A stretch of 64,000 nt of DNA from Isoetes taiwanensis (taxonomy: Eukaryota; Streptophyta; Lycopodiopsida; Isoetales; Isoetaceae). Numbering within the stretch: position 1 is the first letter of the stretch; each line of letters starts with the position of its first letter. The position numbers and the translations under genes were made by a program. The stretch is from positions 19,292,438 through 19,356,437 of the forward strand of contig JAJEKV010000013.1 of assembly GCA_021234155.1 (NCBI GenBank), read 5' to 3'. This document shows, piece by piece, positions 23,067 to 33,306 of this stretch. Below the pieces are notes generated by a model. The model saw only the letters and a program-made list of their open reading frames with translations, ran no database searches and was not told the origin of the DNA.

Positions 23067-23100
23067 TGTAGCATAATAACAGAGGGTTTCTTTTGTGTTG
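23067..23100. repeat. dispersed repeat, partial copy 3
   Basis: TATGTAGCATAATAACAG plus following T-rich bases matches 21341-21375; similarity ends before the foldback arm begins. Confidence 0.55.
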
Positions 23101-23126
23101 TAAACTTTATGACTTTCGAATAATGG

Positions 23127-23350
23127 ATCGTCCCCTAAGGCCCCGAAGGCCAAAAAATTTTTTTGCAACACAAACCATTAACATCCAACATATAAAAATT
23201 AAATCCCCCAACACATAACAACCATTGACATTAACAACCAACACATAACTACCATTGACATTAATTAACATAACCATTGGGTCCAACACATTTAAATTAA
23301 AATCCCCCTTAAACCCCCTTTGGTTTGGGTGCATATTCACACGGGGGGTA
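23127..23350. repeat. single arm of the foldback family
   Basis: Shares GGCC...CGAAGGCC, ACACAAACCATTA, CCCCCTTAAACCCCC and CATATTCACACGGGGGGT with the arms at 20111-20218. It is longer by about 110 bp because of an internal insertion that itself holds a tandem copy of ACACATAACAACCATTGACA (about 23211 and 23239). No matching second arm nearby. Confidence 0.65.
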
Positions 23351-24380
23351 TTTCTACCCCCTGTGGGGTCTATGGAATTCGACTCCATGGAGGTGGAGGT
23401 GGACACAAAGTAAACGAAAAAACTAGCCTTGGAGCAATACCCCATGTAAAAAGTCCACTCCCAACTCCAGAAAGAAAAATATGCATGGAAGTGCTCGAAG
23501 GAAAGCTCAAAAACAGAAAATCAGAGAAGAAAGAGAGAAAAGCCTGGATTAAGAAGATTTATGAGCCTAAAGGGGAGGTTAAGGTCCTCAACTCGAGCCG
23601 ATGCCGCATCTGTGGTAGGGCAAATTTTAGGGGCGTGTGTCAGAGATATAATTCAAAACCAGTCAATAACTTGGTGGTCCCTGGAGGACTTCCCCTGAGC
23701 CTGATTTTGTCTTCTAAAAGTGTATGGCCAAGTATGGATGTACTTGACTCACATCAACTCTAAGAGCTGATGGGTGAAAAAAGTAAATCATATCTACTCT
23801 ACTCCGATTAATGTTCCTTTTCCTCGACGAGGAACTCTGAGAATTTGAGAACATGTCGATGTAAACAAGAAAGTGTCATAATCCTTCTCTCTAGTTAGAG
23901 AGAAAGGGAAGTATTCTCACCTTAGCTCACCATCTCTTCCTGATCAGATTTTTCTTCCTCAAGATTAGTGGCAAAGTATAAATGAAGTATTTTGTGAGCA
24001 TATTACAGAGAAGGTGTCAAACCTTGAGCAACGGCAAGGTTTCTTGGAGGGCGTTTGTGAGCATAGGCAACAGCAAATGCCCCTAAACCCATGTGAGCTC
24101 CTCCTTGATAGAGGCAGATAAAATGCAGAAGGAGCAACAACAAGTGGATTTGCATAGACAATCCAATTATGAGTTCCAAATGAATGAGAAACACATTACT
24201 TGGGTTGATCCCGTGGTAACTTCACAGAAAGAGGATATCTTGCCAACTAATGATATTGCATATCCTCTCGTGTCCAAGTGAGGCCAGAAGACATGTTTTT
24301 TTACCCCTCAAACTTCAGAAGAATAAAACAGTGGTCCTCTTTAACCCAAGCGAGCCAGCTACTAATACTAGATATAAATC
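23351..24380 (+). other. region upstream of LINE 2, possible ORF1 remnant
   Basis: A frame at 23320-23763 (starting inside the foldback arm) has a Lys/Glu-rich middle and one CRICG...C group that could be a decayed zinc finger. A second frame at 24093-24281 is Gln/Glu-rich. Their position just upstream of a LINE endonuclease start fits an ORF1, but no RRM or CCHC domain can be shown. Confidence 0.3.
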
Positions 24381-24383
24381 TTT

Positions 24384-26580
24384 ATGAATATTATTAGTTG
24401 GAATTTAAGCAGTATCAAGGTCCCCTGAAGTGTTAGAGGTCCATGATTGCCATATAAGAAATGAAGGCAGATATAATTCTACTCCAAGAGCACAGATTGC
24501 CTCAATTAGAATCATCCAAACTGGGTGAATAAATCTGTCCAGAAAGTAGTTCTACTTGGGCTGCTGCAGGTGGCACCAGGGGAGGTATCTATACCATTTG
24601 GAAGGGCCTCTCCTTTTTCTGGATCATAAGTTACCCCTTCTGGAAGGTGATCTGTTACTTTTCTTGATATTAAAGGCCAAATACTGGAGTCATCAATGTT
24701 TATGCTTCCACGAAACCACAGGAGAGAGAAGTGCAATGGACAGAAATGGGAGCATGGATAAGAGCCAATAATTCTGCTCAAAGTTGGCTTCTTACAAGAG
24801 ACTTTAATAATATTCCCATGTGCGACCAAAAACTGGAAAAGAAAGTGAATATAACTAAAAGGGAAAGACATGAATGAGACAGGCTAATCAGTATGTTTAT
24901 ATATCATCCATCGATCTTCTACCTGTATTAATAGAGTAATAAAAGGAAAAGAGCAGACAGGACTTTCTGTCTACTGGACATATTTTACAGTTGCACATCT
25001 ACTTTACATATTTGGGATCATGCCATCATTACATCAGTTTGCAGTAACTCCATATCTGACAAAAAATTCTGGAGTCCAATTCTGTTTTTTCTAGATCTCA
25101 AATGATAAGTACTCCTTTTAAGTTCAATATGTTGCTACTTCACAAAAAACAGCTCTGTGATCAGTTTAAGGAGCTTTATACAAGTCTTCCTACGATTGGC
25201 AATAGCATATCAATGTCAAACTTCATAGTTAAAATGAAATAAACAAAAGATTGGATTAAAAAAATGGGGGAAGGACTGGAATGACAAAACAAGGAAGCAG
25301 AAAAAGCTGACATTTACAGACAAATAAAAGAAAGAAGCGAAAGCCTCTTCTTAGACAAGAATAACAGGAGCTTGCAGAGACAAGAGGAAAGACTAGAAAT
25401 TGATGTTAAGCACATAGAATAAATGTAAGCCCAGTCCATGGCCATTAGAAGTAAATGCCAATATGTAAAAGCAGCTCCTCTTTCTTTTGCAGGGCTATTA
25501 AAAACAGAATAATTAACAATGGTATAGTTTCAATCAAAGACTATCTGAATAACACCATTCAGGGTTAGCAGAATATTTAAAGCTTCTTTGCTCAGAAGTA
25601 CCAAGAACTTTTTGGATTACAAACCCATGCCAATTTGGATGTAGCCAATAGCAGGATAGATTCCTGCAGCAATGATATTGATGATAATCAACAGTTGGTA
25701 ATGCCTCAACAACAGGAAATCTTTGCCACTTTGAACTCAATGGCCCCTGGGAAAAGCCCTGGACCTGATGGCTTCCCACCCAATTTCTACAAAGAATTTT
25801 GGGATATAATGTAGAGTGATGTGACTACTTTTGTCCAGGGTGCTTAGAATGCTGAGCATCTACATCCAGCAATTAATGCTGGTCTTATAGCACTGATTCC
25901 AAAGGTAGATACTCCAGTTGGTTTTTCAAATTGGAGGCCAATCTCATTGGCCAACACCAGCTATAAGATCTTGACTAAATTGTTGGCCAATAGACTAAAA
26001 CTAGTTTTGAGTAGACTGATTTTAGTCCAGACAGTCGTTTGACCCTCTAGGAGCATTCTTGATAATTTTATTGGAGCATATGAAGGCCTACATTGGAGCA
26101 AAGTGAGCAAAATTTGTATGTTGCTCAAGCTTGATTTTAAGAGGGTTTATATGACTCAATACATTGGGGCTTTTATATGGAATACCTTGGATTCTTTGAG
26201 CGGGTCATTAAGTTGGTTCATTCCTTTAACAAGAAGACTAGTTCTGCAGTACTTGTTAATGGCTCTCCTTCTCAATTCTTTCCATGCAAAAGAGGAGTTA
26301 GGCAGGGGTGTCCTCGAGCCCCCTACCTTTTTCTCATTGTGGCTAGAATGGTTACTAAAGTAACCAATAAACTCCATTAATCAAGTAAGATCTGTAGAGG
26401 TCAGGGGAATAATTCTCTATTTCCCATGCAATATGCAGATGATGCTTTCCTATTTTTAAAAAATGATAAAAATATTGTGCACCACTTTTTTCAAGCTATA
26501 GACCTTTTTGGAAGAGCCTCAAAGGTTTGCTAGAATAAATCCAAATGTGTGATCTTACTGTGCTCAAATGAATGTCAATT
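24384..26580 (+). pseudogene. LINE 2 endonuclease-reverse transcriptase remnant
   Basis: The start MNIISWNLSS (24384) is the typical N-terminus of an APE-type endonuclease. DFN of the GDFN motif is readable at 24800-24808 with Arg in place of the Gly. Reverse transcriptase blocks: PGKSPGPDGFPPNFY (PGPDG 25759-25773), ALIPK and NWRPISL (25890-25950), LLKLDFKRVY (motif A, about 26120; the second catalytic position is altered), GVRQGCPRAPYLF (motif B, 26290-26335) and YADDA (26432-26446). Stops and frameshifts are frequent (for example 25813, 25845, 26040). Non-functional. Confidence 0.85.
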
Positions 26581-26621
26581 GCAAGTATCCCAGTGTTGGA
26601 AAAAAATTTACCACAAAATTA
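26298..26621 (+). repeat. left copy of ~320-bp duplication flanking Copia
   Basis: From TTAGGCAGGGGTGTCC to CCACAAAATTA. The right copy is 31702-32022. About ten differences are visible, giving roughly 95-96% identity. Both copies begin and end in TTA. Confidence 0.9.
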
Positions 26622-26854
26622 GAATCAGAGCTTGGGATTCGAACCCAAGCATGCCAAGACTCTGTCTCCTTCACAATCTCCTTCCCCAAATCCGTTTGAT
26701 CAGCAAAACTATTTTCTGTGTCCCTTTTCAATTTCGATCTTCCCTTTTGTAGTTTATTTCCACCGACATGCATATTAAATGACAAGTGTTTCCAACAAAA
26801 TAAACCATTAAATATGCATCTTAGACCATTGCCTATGGCATGATAAATCCAACA
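26619..26854 (-). repeat. Copia 3' LTR
   Basis: In element orientation it starts TGTTGGATTTATC after the polypurine tract GAAGGGGAAG (26855-26864 on the plus strand). At its far end it lacks the last two bases (CA, read TG on the plus strand) that the other LTR has, and passes directly into LINE sequence at AAAATTAGAATC. Confidence 0.9.
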
Positions 26855-26864
26855 CTTCCCCTTC

Positions 26865-28214
26865 ATGCCATATCCCTCTCATATCGTTTCACCAGATATT
26901 CCAAGAATTTCTTTGAACAAGTTAAGCTTGCGTTCTGTCATTGCCTTGATAAACAAGTCTGCTGCTTGATATGAGGTTTCCACATATTGCATAACTAGCT
27001 CATTTTTTGCAATAGGATCCCTTTGAAATGAATATGTAATTCTATATGTTTGGTTCTTTCATGATGCACAGGATTTTTTGCTATAGCAATACAACTTAGA
27101 CTATCGGGATTAACGCCGCGGTCGGTTACCGAGGTATACCTACCAGTTAATAGTCTTCTTACCCATGCAATTTGGTTAGCTGAAGGCGTTCTTAGAGTAT
27201 TAAACCTACCGCAGAGGACATCGCAATAGATGGTTGTTTTTTACTTCTCCATGATATCAAACCTCCTGCAAGTACCAAGGCATAGCCATCTCCTGCCCAA
27301 TCTGCATCTGAATATGCAAATAAGACCAAATTATCAGAATTAAGCGTGATTCCATGATCTTTAGTGCCCTTTAAATATCTTAAGATCCTTTTGGCTGCAA
27401 TCCAATGTCCTTTTGCACGGATTGTTGTTATATCTCGCTAATAGATTTCTTTGCCAAAAGCAATGTCGGGCGTAATCTTGTTAGCAACATATAGCAGACA
27501 TCCTATGAGTTCCCTGTATGGAATGTTTTCCATTTCCTTTTTTTCATGTTCAGATGATGGACATTTAAAGCTGCTAAAATTTTATAAGCTGCTACAAGTG
27601 GAGTACTCACTGTGTTTGCATTTTCTAATCCAAATCTTTTTACCATATTTTCAATGTTTCTTGTCTGACTAAGTCTGAGTATTTTATTTTCCTTATCTCT
27701 ATTCATCTCAATACCTTAAACCGTTTTTGAGTTCTCCAAGATCTGTCATTTTAAATCCTTTCTTCAAAATATCTTTGCATCTATCTAGATGTTTCATGCA
27801 ATTTGAAACCATCACACAATCATCTATATACAGAGCAATAATACAAAATTTATCTCCCTCTTTGAGCATGTAAAGATTTCCATCATTTTTAAGTTTTTCA
27901 AATTCTTATTCTCTCAGATACTTATCCATGCATTTATACCATTCTCTAGGCGCTTGTCTTAGACCGTACACTGCTCGTTTTAATTTCCAAACCATGACAG
28001 TACCTATTTCAAAGCCTGGAGCTCGTTTCATATATATCTCTTCTTGTAAGCTGGCATTCAGAATTGCAGTTTTCACATCTATATGGTGTACATCAAGTTT
28101 GAGAGCATTTGCTACTGCTAATACAAGTCTTATACTTGTTAATTTGACAATAGATCTTTCTTCATAATCAATTCCTTTTTTTTTTTTTTTTTTTTTGAGA
28201 AAAACCTTGAGCAA
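26865..28214 (-). pseudogene. Copia reverse transcriptase and RNase H remnant
   Basis: On the minus strand: GIDYEE...VKLTSIRL and DVKTAILNASLQEEIYM (28214-27906) are RVT_2 blocks, with LKRAVYGLRQAPREWYK following. ALYIDD, holding the catalytic Asp pair, is at about 27833-27816. A later block TPLVAAYK (27600s) precedes YSDADWAG of RNase H (27319-27293). Several stops and frameshifts occur. A run of 21 T on the plus strand (28176-28196) interrupts the frame just before GIDYEE and may be an insertion or slippage. Confidence 0.88.
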
Positions 28215-28659
28215 TCAACCTAGTTTTATATCTTTTTAATCCATCAGCATTTGTTTTTATTCTATAAATCCATTTATTTCCAACCAGATTCTTACTTCTA
28301 GGATATTCTACTAACTCGTACGTACCAGTTTCCTTGAAAGAGTCCATCTCTTCTTGCTTAACGAGGGAAATCTAACTGGAGGTTTTCCAATTCTTCTGGT
28401 TTTCCCTGTGCCATATCTGCCATACATTTCAGGATTATAGTCTATATCTGTATCTTTAAGCTTTTCCACCTCAGTCTTCCTTTTTCCGTTTGCCTTCCTA
28501 CGCTTACGGTATAGGTGGTGCCGATCCTGCTCCATTGATGTCTTCGCTTTCCTCATAACCTGTTCTGTACATGTCATCCTCATTCTCTTTGTCAGAGTCA
28601 AAGTCAGTAGCGAAGTCAATTTTACGATCATGAGCAATGGGTTTTTCTACTTCCCCTTT

Positions 28660-29895
28660 CTATTTTGAAGTTTCTATTTCATGTCTATCTTTGTAAAATT
28701 TGCTTTCATCAAATACGACGTCTCTGCTAGTTACTATTTTCTTTGTTTCGGGTATGAAAATTCTATAGCCCTTTGATTCCTCACCATAACCGACTAGAAA
28801 TCCTATTTCTGCTCTATTATCCAATTTAAGTCTTATTTCTTCAGGAACATGAGCATATGTCAAGCAACCATAAGCTTTAAAACCATCATATGAGCGATTT
28901 AGTTTAGTACCTGGCCATATCTCCTTTGGAATACCTCCATCCAAGCTGCTTGATGGCAATCTGTTCCATATAAAAAATGTTGTTTTGACTGCTTCTTCCC
29001 AAAGATAATTTGGTAAACCTGCAAACTTTATCATAGATCTTACAGCATCTAAAACTGTTCTATTTTTTCTTTCTGCAACACCGTTTTGTTGCGGAGTATA
29101 TCTACATGTGAGTTGTCTTTTTATTCCACGCTCAAGACAAAAATATTTAAACTTTCTTGAAAGATATTCACCACCTCTATCTGATCTAATGCATTTAACT
29201 TTACGTCCTGTTTCCCTTTCCATTTCATTTACGTACATCTTTAATGCATCAAGGGCTTTGTCTTTAGTTGACAATAAATATCATTTTCCCCTTCTACTAA
29301 AATCATCAATAAAAGATATATAATACTTTTTACCCGTTCTTCCTTGCACATTCAATGGACCACAAAGATCTGTATGTACGAGATCAAGAGGCCCCATGGC
29401 TCTTTTCTTTGATCTGCTAAAAGGCAATCTGGTTAGTTTCCCTAACATACAACCTGGACAGATGAATTTCCCAACAGTATAATCTTCCCCATGAATATAG
29501 CCATTTTTAATCATGTATCTGATATTGTTCATATGCGTATGAGCAAGCCTATTGTGCCATGTTGAGGATTTAGTAACTTTCAACACATTCACACTTTCCA
29601 AGACATTATTTGAGAACTGAAACAAATTGCCGACTCGTTTTGCAAGAAACTTCAATTCACTATCAAGCAAAACCCTACAGCCTTCTTTGTCAAACCTTAA
29701 TTCATATCCCAAATCAACTAATTGACAGACGGAAATCAAATTTTTATGCAAACTCGGAACACGCAAAACATTACCAACATCAACACTATTTCCATGGAGA
29801 TCTAACTGCAACATTCCTTTGCTTGTTACTTCCTGCAAGTCTCCATTTTCCAACTGCACATGACTCATATATTTACTGGGACAAATATTTGTCAA
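28660..29895 (-). pseudogene. Copia protease tail and integrase
   Basis: Two long frames, 29895-29281 and 29274-28660. The first has the C-terminal part of the aspartic protease region (…VLRVPSLHKNLISVCQL…), then the HHCC domain of GAG_pre-integrase (HNRLAH with H114 and H119, CPGC with C146 and C149), then the first catalytic Asp in VHTDLCGP. The second has IRSDRGGEY (second Asp) and TPQQNGVAERKNRT (catalytic Glu), then the downstream GYLVGY-like block. The frame break between them is at about 29278. The D-S/T-G of protease is not seen upstream; sequence between 29924 and 29895 seems deleted. A gap region 28215-28659 is only partly readable. Confidence 0.9.
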
Positions 29896-29923
29896 AAACT
29901 TAGTAGAGTTAACTACGGATCGT

Positions 29924-30241
29924 TCAGCTCATCAGCTCATGATTAGAAAAGCATTTATTAATCTCATAAGTTGATAAAATAGACAATTTTACCGCTTGAT
30001 TATCTCCTTGCTTCTTAAAATTCTGTTCTGCATCGATGCTCACTTCTCTTCTTTCTCTTTCCCTTGACAATTGACGTCCACATTGTTCAACTCTTTTAGA
30101 ACTAGAACATCTAGCGGAGGTATGTCCCAATCCTGCGCAATTATAACAGGATATTTCTTTCAATTTTGGACAATTAATTTTCTTATGTCCAGCTTCATGG
30201 CAATAATAGCATACTCCATAACTAGATGCCATACTGATCAC
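29924..30241 (-). pseudogene. Copia gag C-terminus with two zinc knuckles
   Basis: 105 codons. CYYCHEAGHKKINC and CYNCAGLGHTSARC near the start are two CCHC knuckles that bind element RNA. The rest is basic to neutral, without domain. The main gag domain expected before the knuckles is not present in any frame of 30242-31458. Confidence 0.85.
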
Positions 30242-30261
30242 CTTGAGCGCAAATTAGCTCT

Positions 30262-31458
30262 CTAATACAATCAGAGATTCGCTACAATATTAAATCTTCA
30301 ACAAGCAAACCACTGTTGAAAATTTGAAGCAATAATCAAACTATTCTTACAAAGCTCTACGCACAATATTAGCGATTCACTGTAAGGTGATTCACCGCAG
30401 TTAGCAAATTCTGACTAGAAAAGTCAGAGCAACATAAACCTAGACCAAACCTTATTCATATTCCAATGATGAAGCTAACCCCAACTAGATATAATGCAAT
30501 ACATTAAAATCTCCAAAGCTTAGCAAAAGACAAAGATTTATCCAAACCTCTGTAATTGCAATATGCTTTGACAGGCCGAACTTCTCCTTTGTTTTGCAAC
30601 ACAAACAATCGCCTTCCTGATTCTATTTTGGAACCAGCAAACGAAAACAATCAAACAATCAACCACCTGACAATTGCTGTCAACCGATATAACAACAATT
30701 CCGGGACTCCAAATCCGATGCACAGCCTCAGCACAGTTGTGAACTCAGACCTACTACAACTGATAGCATACCGACACCTTCACACCGAGATGATCAAGAC
30801 AACTCCGTACAGATCCAACAGTATTCAACCTCTTCAACCAAAAGCTGATCAAACAAATCTTGCACCACCAACAAAGCGATTCGCTGCAACAAACCCTTAT
30901 CGGCTAGAAAAGCCAGTGCACTAAGCATAAACACGGTCGGCAACACCCTGCACTGCAATCTGACACCATGCAATAGCTTTTTATGCTAGCTCCCACACTC
31001 TGGAACAGACTGTAATCCAATCTCAAGTCAAATATCACGTACTCCAAGCATGAAATCTCCTCACAGATTAAAACCGAATTGGTTGTCCCTGACTCTCCTT
31101 CTGTGTATCGATTCAGTTCTGCAGCATCACAATAGTCCCTGCAACAGCAAATCCACTGACCCAATTCAATGCCCAGCAACCAGAATCAATATTTCAGCAA
31201 TTTTCGGCATCATTCAAGCCTTTGCCATGAATCAACTCATCAGAAAAGGTTTCTGATGTACTCTACAAAACTTCAATTCCGGCTTCACAAAACTTGTGCC
31301 TTCAACAAATCCTTCCGTAACTGGACGTCTCTGCAACAGATCTTTAAACTAGTCCGATAATTCAGATGACCGCCTGGCCTCAGAATTTTTCAATCTGGAT
31401 TTACACAATCCGACTTCAATCTGATTGTTCTCCTGTTTCTTCCTGTTTCTTCTATCCC
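30262..31458 (-). other. Copia leader without gag domain
   Basis: About 1.2 kb between primer binding site and zinc knuckles. On the minus strand there is no frame with the UBN2-type gag domain usual here. The sequence is rich in short words such as GCGAATC/GATTCGC and Gln/Asn-like triplets. Either gag was replaced, or this copy descends from a deletion derivative. Plus-strand frames (30556-30924 and others) are not believed. Confidence 0.5.
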
Positions 31459-31472
31459 GGCTCTGATACCAA
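31459..31472 (-). promoter_or_regulatory. Copia primer binding site (initiator Met tRNA)
   Basis: On the minus strand, TGGTATCAGAGCC follows the LTR end ...TTCTAACA after one base. This is the standard plant primer site complementary to the 3' end of initiator tRNA-Met. Confidence 0.93.
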
Positions 31473-31701
31473 TGTTAGAATCAGAGCTTGGGATTCAAAC
31501 GCGAGTATGCCAAGACTCTGTCTCCTTCACAATCTCCTTCCCCAAATCCGTCTGATCAGCAAAACTATTTTCTGTGTCCCTTTTCAATTTCGATCTTCCC
31601 TTTTGTAGTTTATTTCCACCAACATGCGACAAGTGTTTCCAACAAGATAAACCATTAAATATGCATCTTAGACCATTGCCTATGGCATGATAAATCCAAC
31701 A
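31473..31701 (-). repeat. Copia 5' LTR
   Basis: In plus-strand reading TGTTAGAATC ... AAATCCAACA, i.e. intact TG/CA ends, 229 bp. It abuts LINE sequence at 31702 without extra bases. Confidence 0.93.
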
Positions 31702-32022
31702 TTAAACAGGGGTGTTCTCGAGCCCCCTACCTTTTTCTCATTGTGGCTAGAATAGTTACTAAAGTAACCAATAAACTCCATTAATCAAGTAAGATCTGTA
31801 GATGTCAGATGACAGTAATTCTCTATTTCCCATGCAATATGCAGATGATGCTTTCCTGTTTTTAAAAAATGATAAAAATATTGTGCACTTTCAAGCTATA
31901 GACCTTTTTTGAAGAGCCTCAAAGGTTTGCTAGAACAAATCCAAATGTGTGATCTTACTGTGCTCAAATGAATATCAATTGCAAGTATCCCAGTGTTGAA
32001 AAAAAAATCTACCACAAAATTA
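31702..32022 (+). repeat. right copy of LINE duplication
   Basis: Repeats LINE 2 from TTAAACAGGGGTG to CCACAAAATTA, including YADDA at 31838-31852. After 32022 it continues with sequence not present on the left. Confidence 0.9.
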
Positions 32023-33040
32023 CTTTATTCCTTGTTTCATTTGGGCTTAATTGTACCATCCCATAGCTTGTGGATGTTAAAATTCCTATCTATCTAATTA
32101 GCCATGTTCCTTATGCATTCAAGGTATCTATACATTTTCATCCAAAACTTTCTATTAATCGATATTCCCAAAATATTTAAGTTAAGCCTAAGCGCCTATT
32201 TTACTTTTTTATCCATATAGCATGTAAAGCTAAGATAATCGGAATAAACTCATTCTGTTGTCATGCTCAATCTTGAATCAAAGCTGAAAGACCCTTGACC
32301 TTAGAACTTAAACAAAACGCAATGTAGACATTTTTTTTTTCTTGCTCCTGTATGACATTTCAATTATTTAATTTTAACACTACAGCTAAAAAAAAACAGC
32401 CCTTTCTCCGCAAGTAAATCTTCAGCATTTAAACCTGCAAGCATTTCCGAGCTAAATAATTGCATCTCTACTTGTTTCAGATGCGGAGGTGCAAAACATG
32501 CTTGCTCCATCTTTCTCAAAGAGTAGTCGAAACTACTTCCTACAGCTCTAGAGCACCAGGCTTCCACAATGGAATAAACGCTGCTAAACAGAAAAAGCTA
32601 ACAATAATAGCTATCATTCACAAACAGCTTAAAAATGACAATATTTCCTATAATAATTCAACTACATGATTCAGAAACAAGTTTGTTGAAATTTATTAAA
32701 GCTGAACCTTTGCATGTGCCTACCTACATACTTTCGAGAAATGAGATTAAATTGGTGAAGATAAGAACTTTAATCACTCCTCATAAGACATTTGTGGCCA
32801 ATTAAGCATCGTGAATGCCTACCCCAGCCCTTAAAAGCCAACCATTTGGGACTTAAAAACTTACCAATTTAGATGGCTCTGTGGTTACAAAATTTAAGCA
32901 GCAAACTGAGCAGCATATAAATATACTAAGCTTTTTCTGAGCTGAAAACCCTAAAGAAGCCACAAACTTTATTACATCTGTAAATCATAATATAAAGGCC
33001 ATGGGAAGAAATGCAGTGGCAAATAATAACTAGCCATTAT
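32023..33040. other. LINE tail and intergenic region downstream of TOC159-like gene
   Basis: The first ~100 bp may be further LINE 2 sequence but shows no clear motif. The rest is AT-rich with a T-run at 32330-32340. No gene is supported on either strand. Confidence 0.4.
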
Positions 33041-33045
33041 GCTAA

Positions 33046-33052
33046 TATTTTA
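33046..33052 (-). terminator. poly(A) signal of the TOC159-like gene
   Basis: On the minus strand AATAAAATATT follows the 3' UTR about 170 bases after the resumed exon. It is the best canonical signal downstream of the stop. Confidence 0.55.
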
Positions 33053-33221
33053 TTAGTTTCAGAAGATGGCTACATCTTATTCTCATATAGAATGAACTCT
33101 CACCAGTTTACAACACAAAATGCACCAACCTATTGTGCTCGTGCCTAGAAGTAGGAGGGGCTCAAATAAGCAAAACCGTTGACATGTACTTGAACCCCGC
33201 TGAAGGAAGTACATTCCATAC

Positions 33222-33306
33222 CTAAAAGCAGAAAATTCAAGCAGACCAGTTTACATCAATTTAATCTTTTGAAATTAAATTATGGAGTGAAAAGTTCAGG
33301 CATTAC
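33222..33306 (-). other. intron in the 3' UTR, directly after the stop
   Basis: On the minus strand the stop codon TAG (33309-33307) is followed at once by GTAATG. The segment ends in TTTTCTGCTTTTAG at 33222. Length 85 bp, AT-rich, with a good pyrimidine tract. Intron by sequence only; splicing is not shown. Confidence 0.65.

Larger units (their letters stand above)
24384..26621 (+). mobile_element. L1-type LINE 2, part before the Copia insertion
   Basis: Starts with the endonuclease and runs into the reverse transcriptase, where it meets a Copia LTR at 26619-26621. The element resumes at 31702, repeating about 320 bp. Motif order matches LINE 1 at 11041-14606, but this copy also keeps the endonuclease part. 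Confidence 0.85.
26619..31701 (-). mobile_element. Copia LTR retrotransposon (minus strand)
   Basis: A 229-bp LTR (31473-31701) and its partner (26619-26854) enclose about 4.6 kb with zinc knuckles, integrase, reverse transcriptase and RNase H in Copia order on the minus strand. Primer binding site and polypurine tract are present. The LTRs differ at about eight positions plus a 9-bp indel. Pol is broken, and the gag N-terminus and protease active site are not visible. It sits inside LINE 2. Confidence 0.93.

Noticed and set aside
26629..26650. A tRNA gene on the minus strand, from the GGGTTCGAATCCC word
   Set aside because: Only a T-arm-like stem is present. No D arm, anticodon arm or A box at the right distance; it is part of the Copia LTR.
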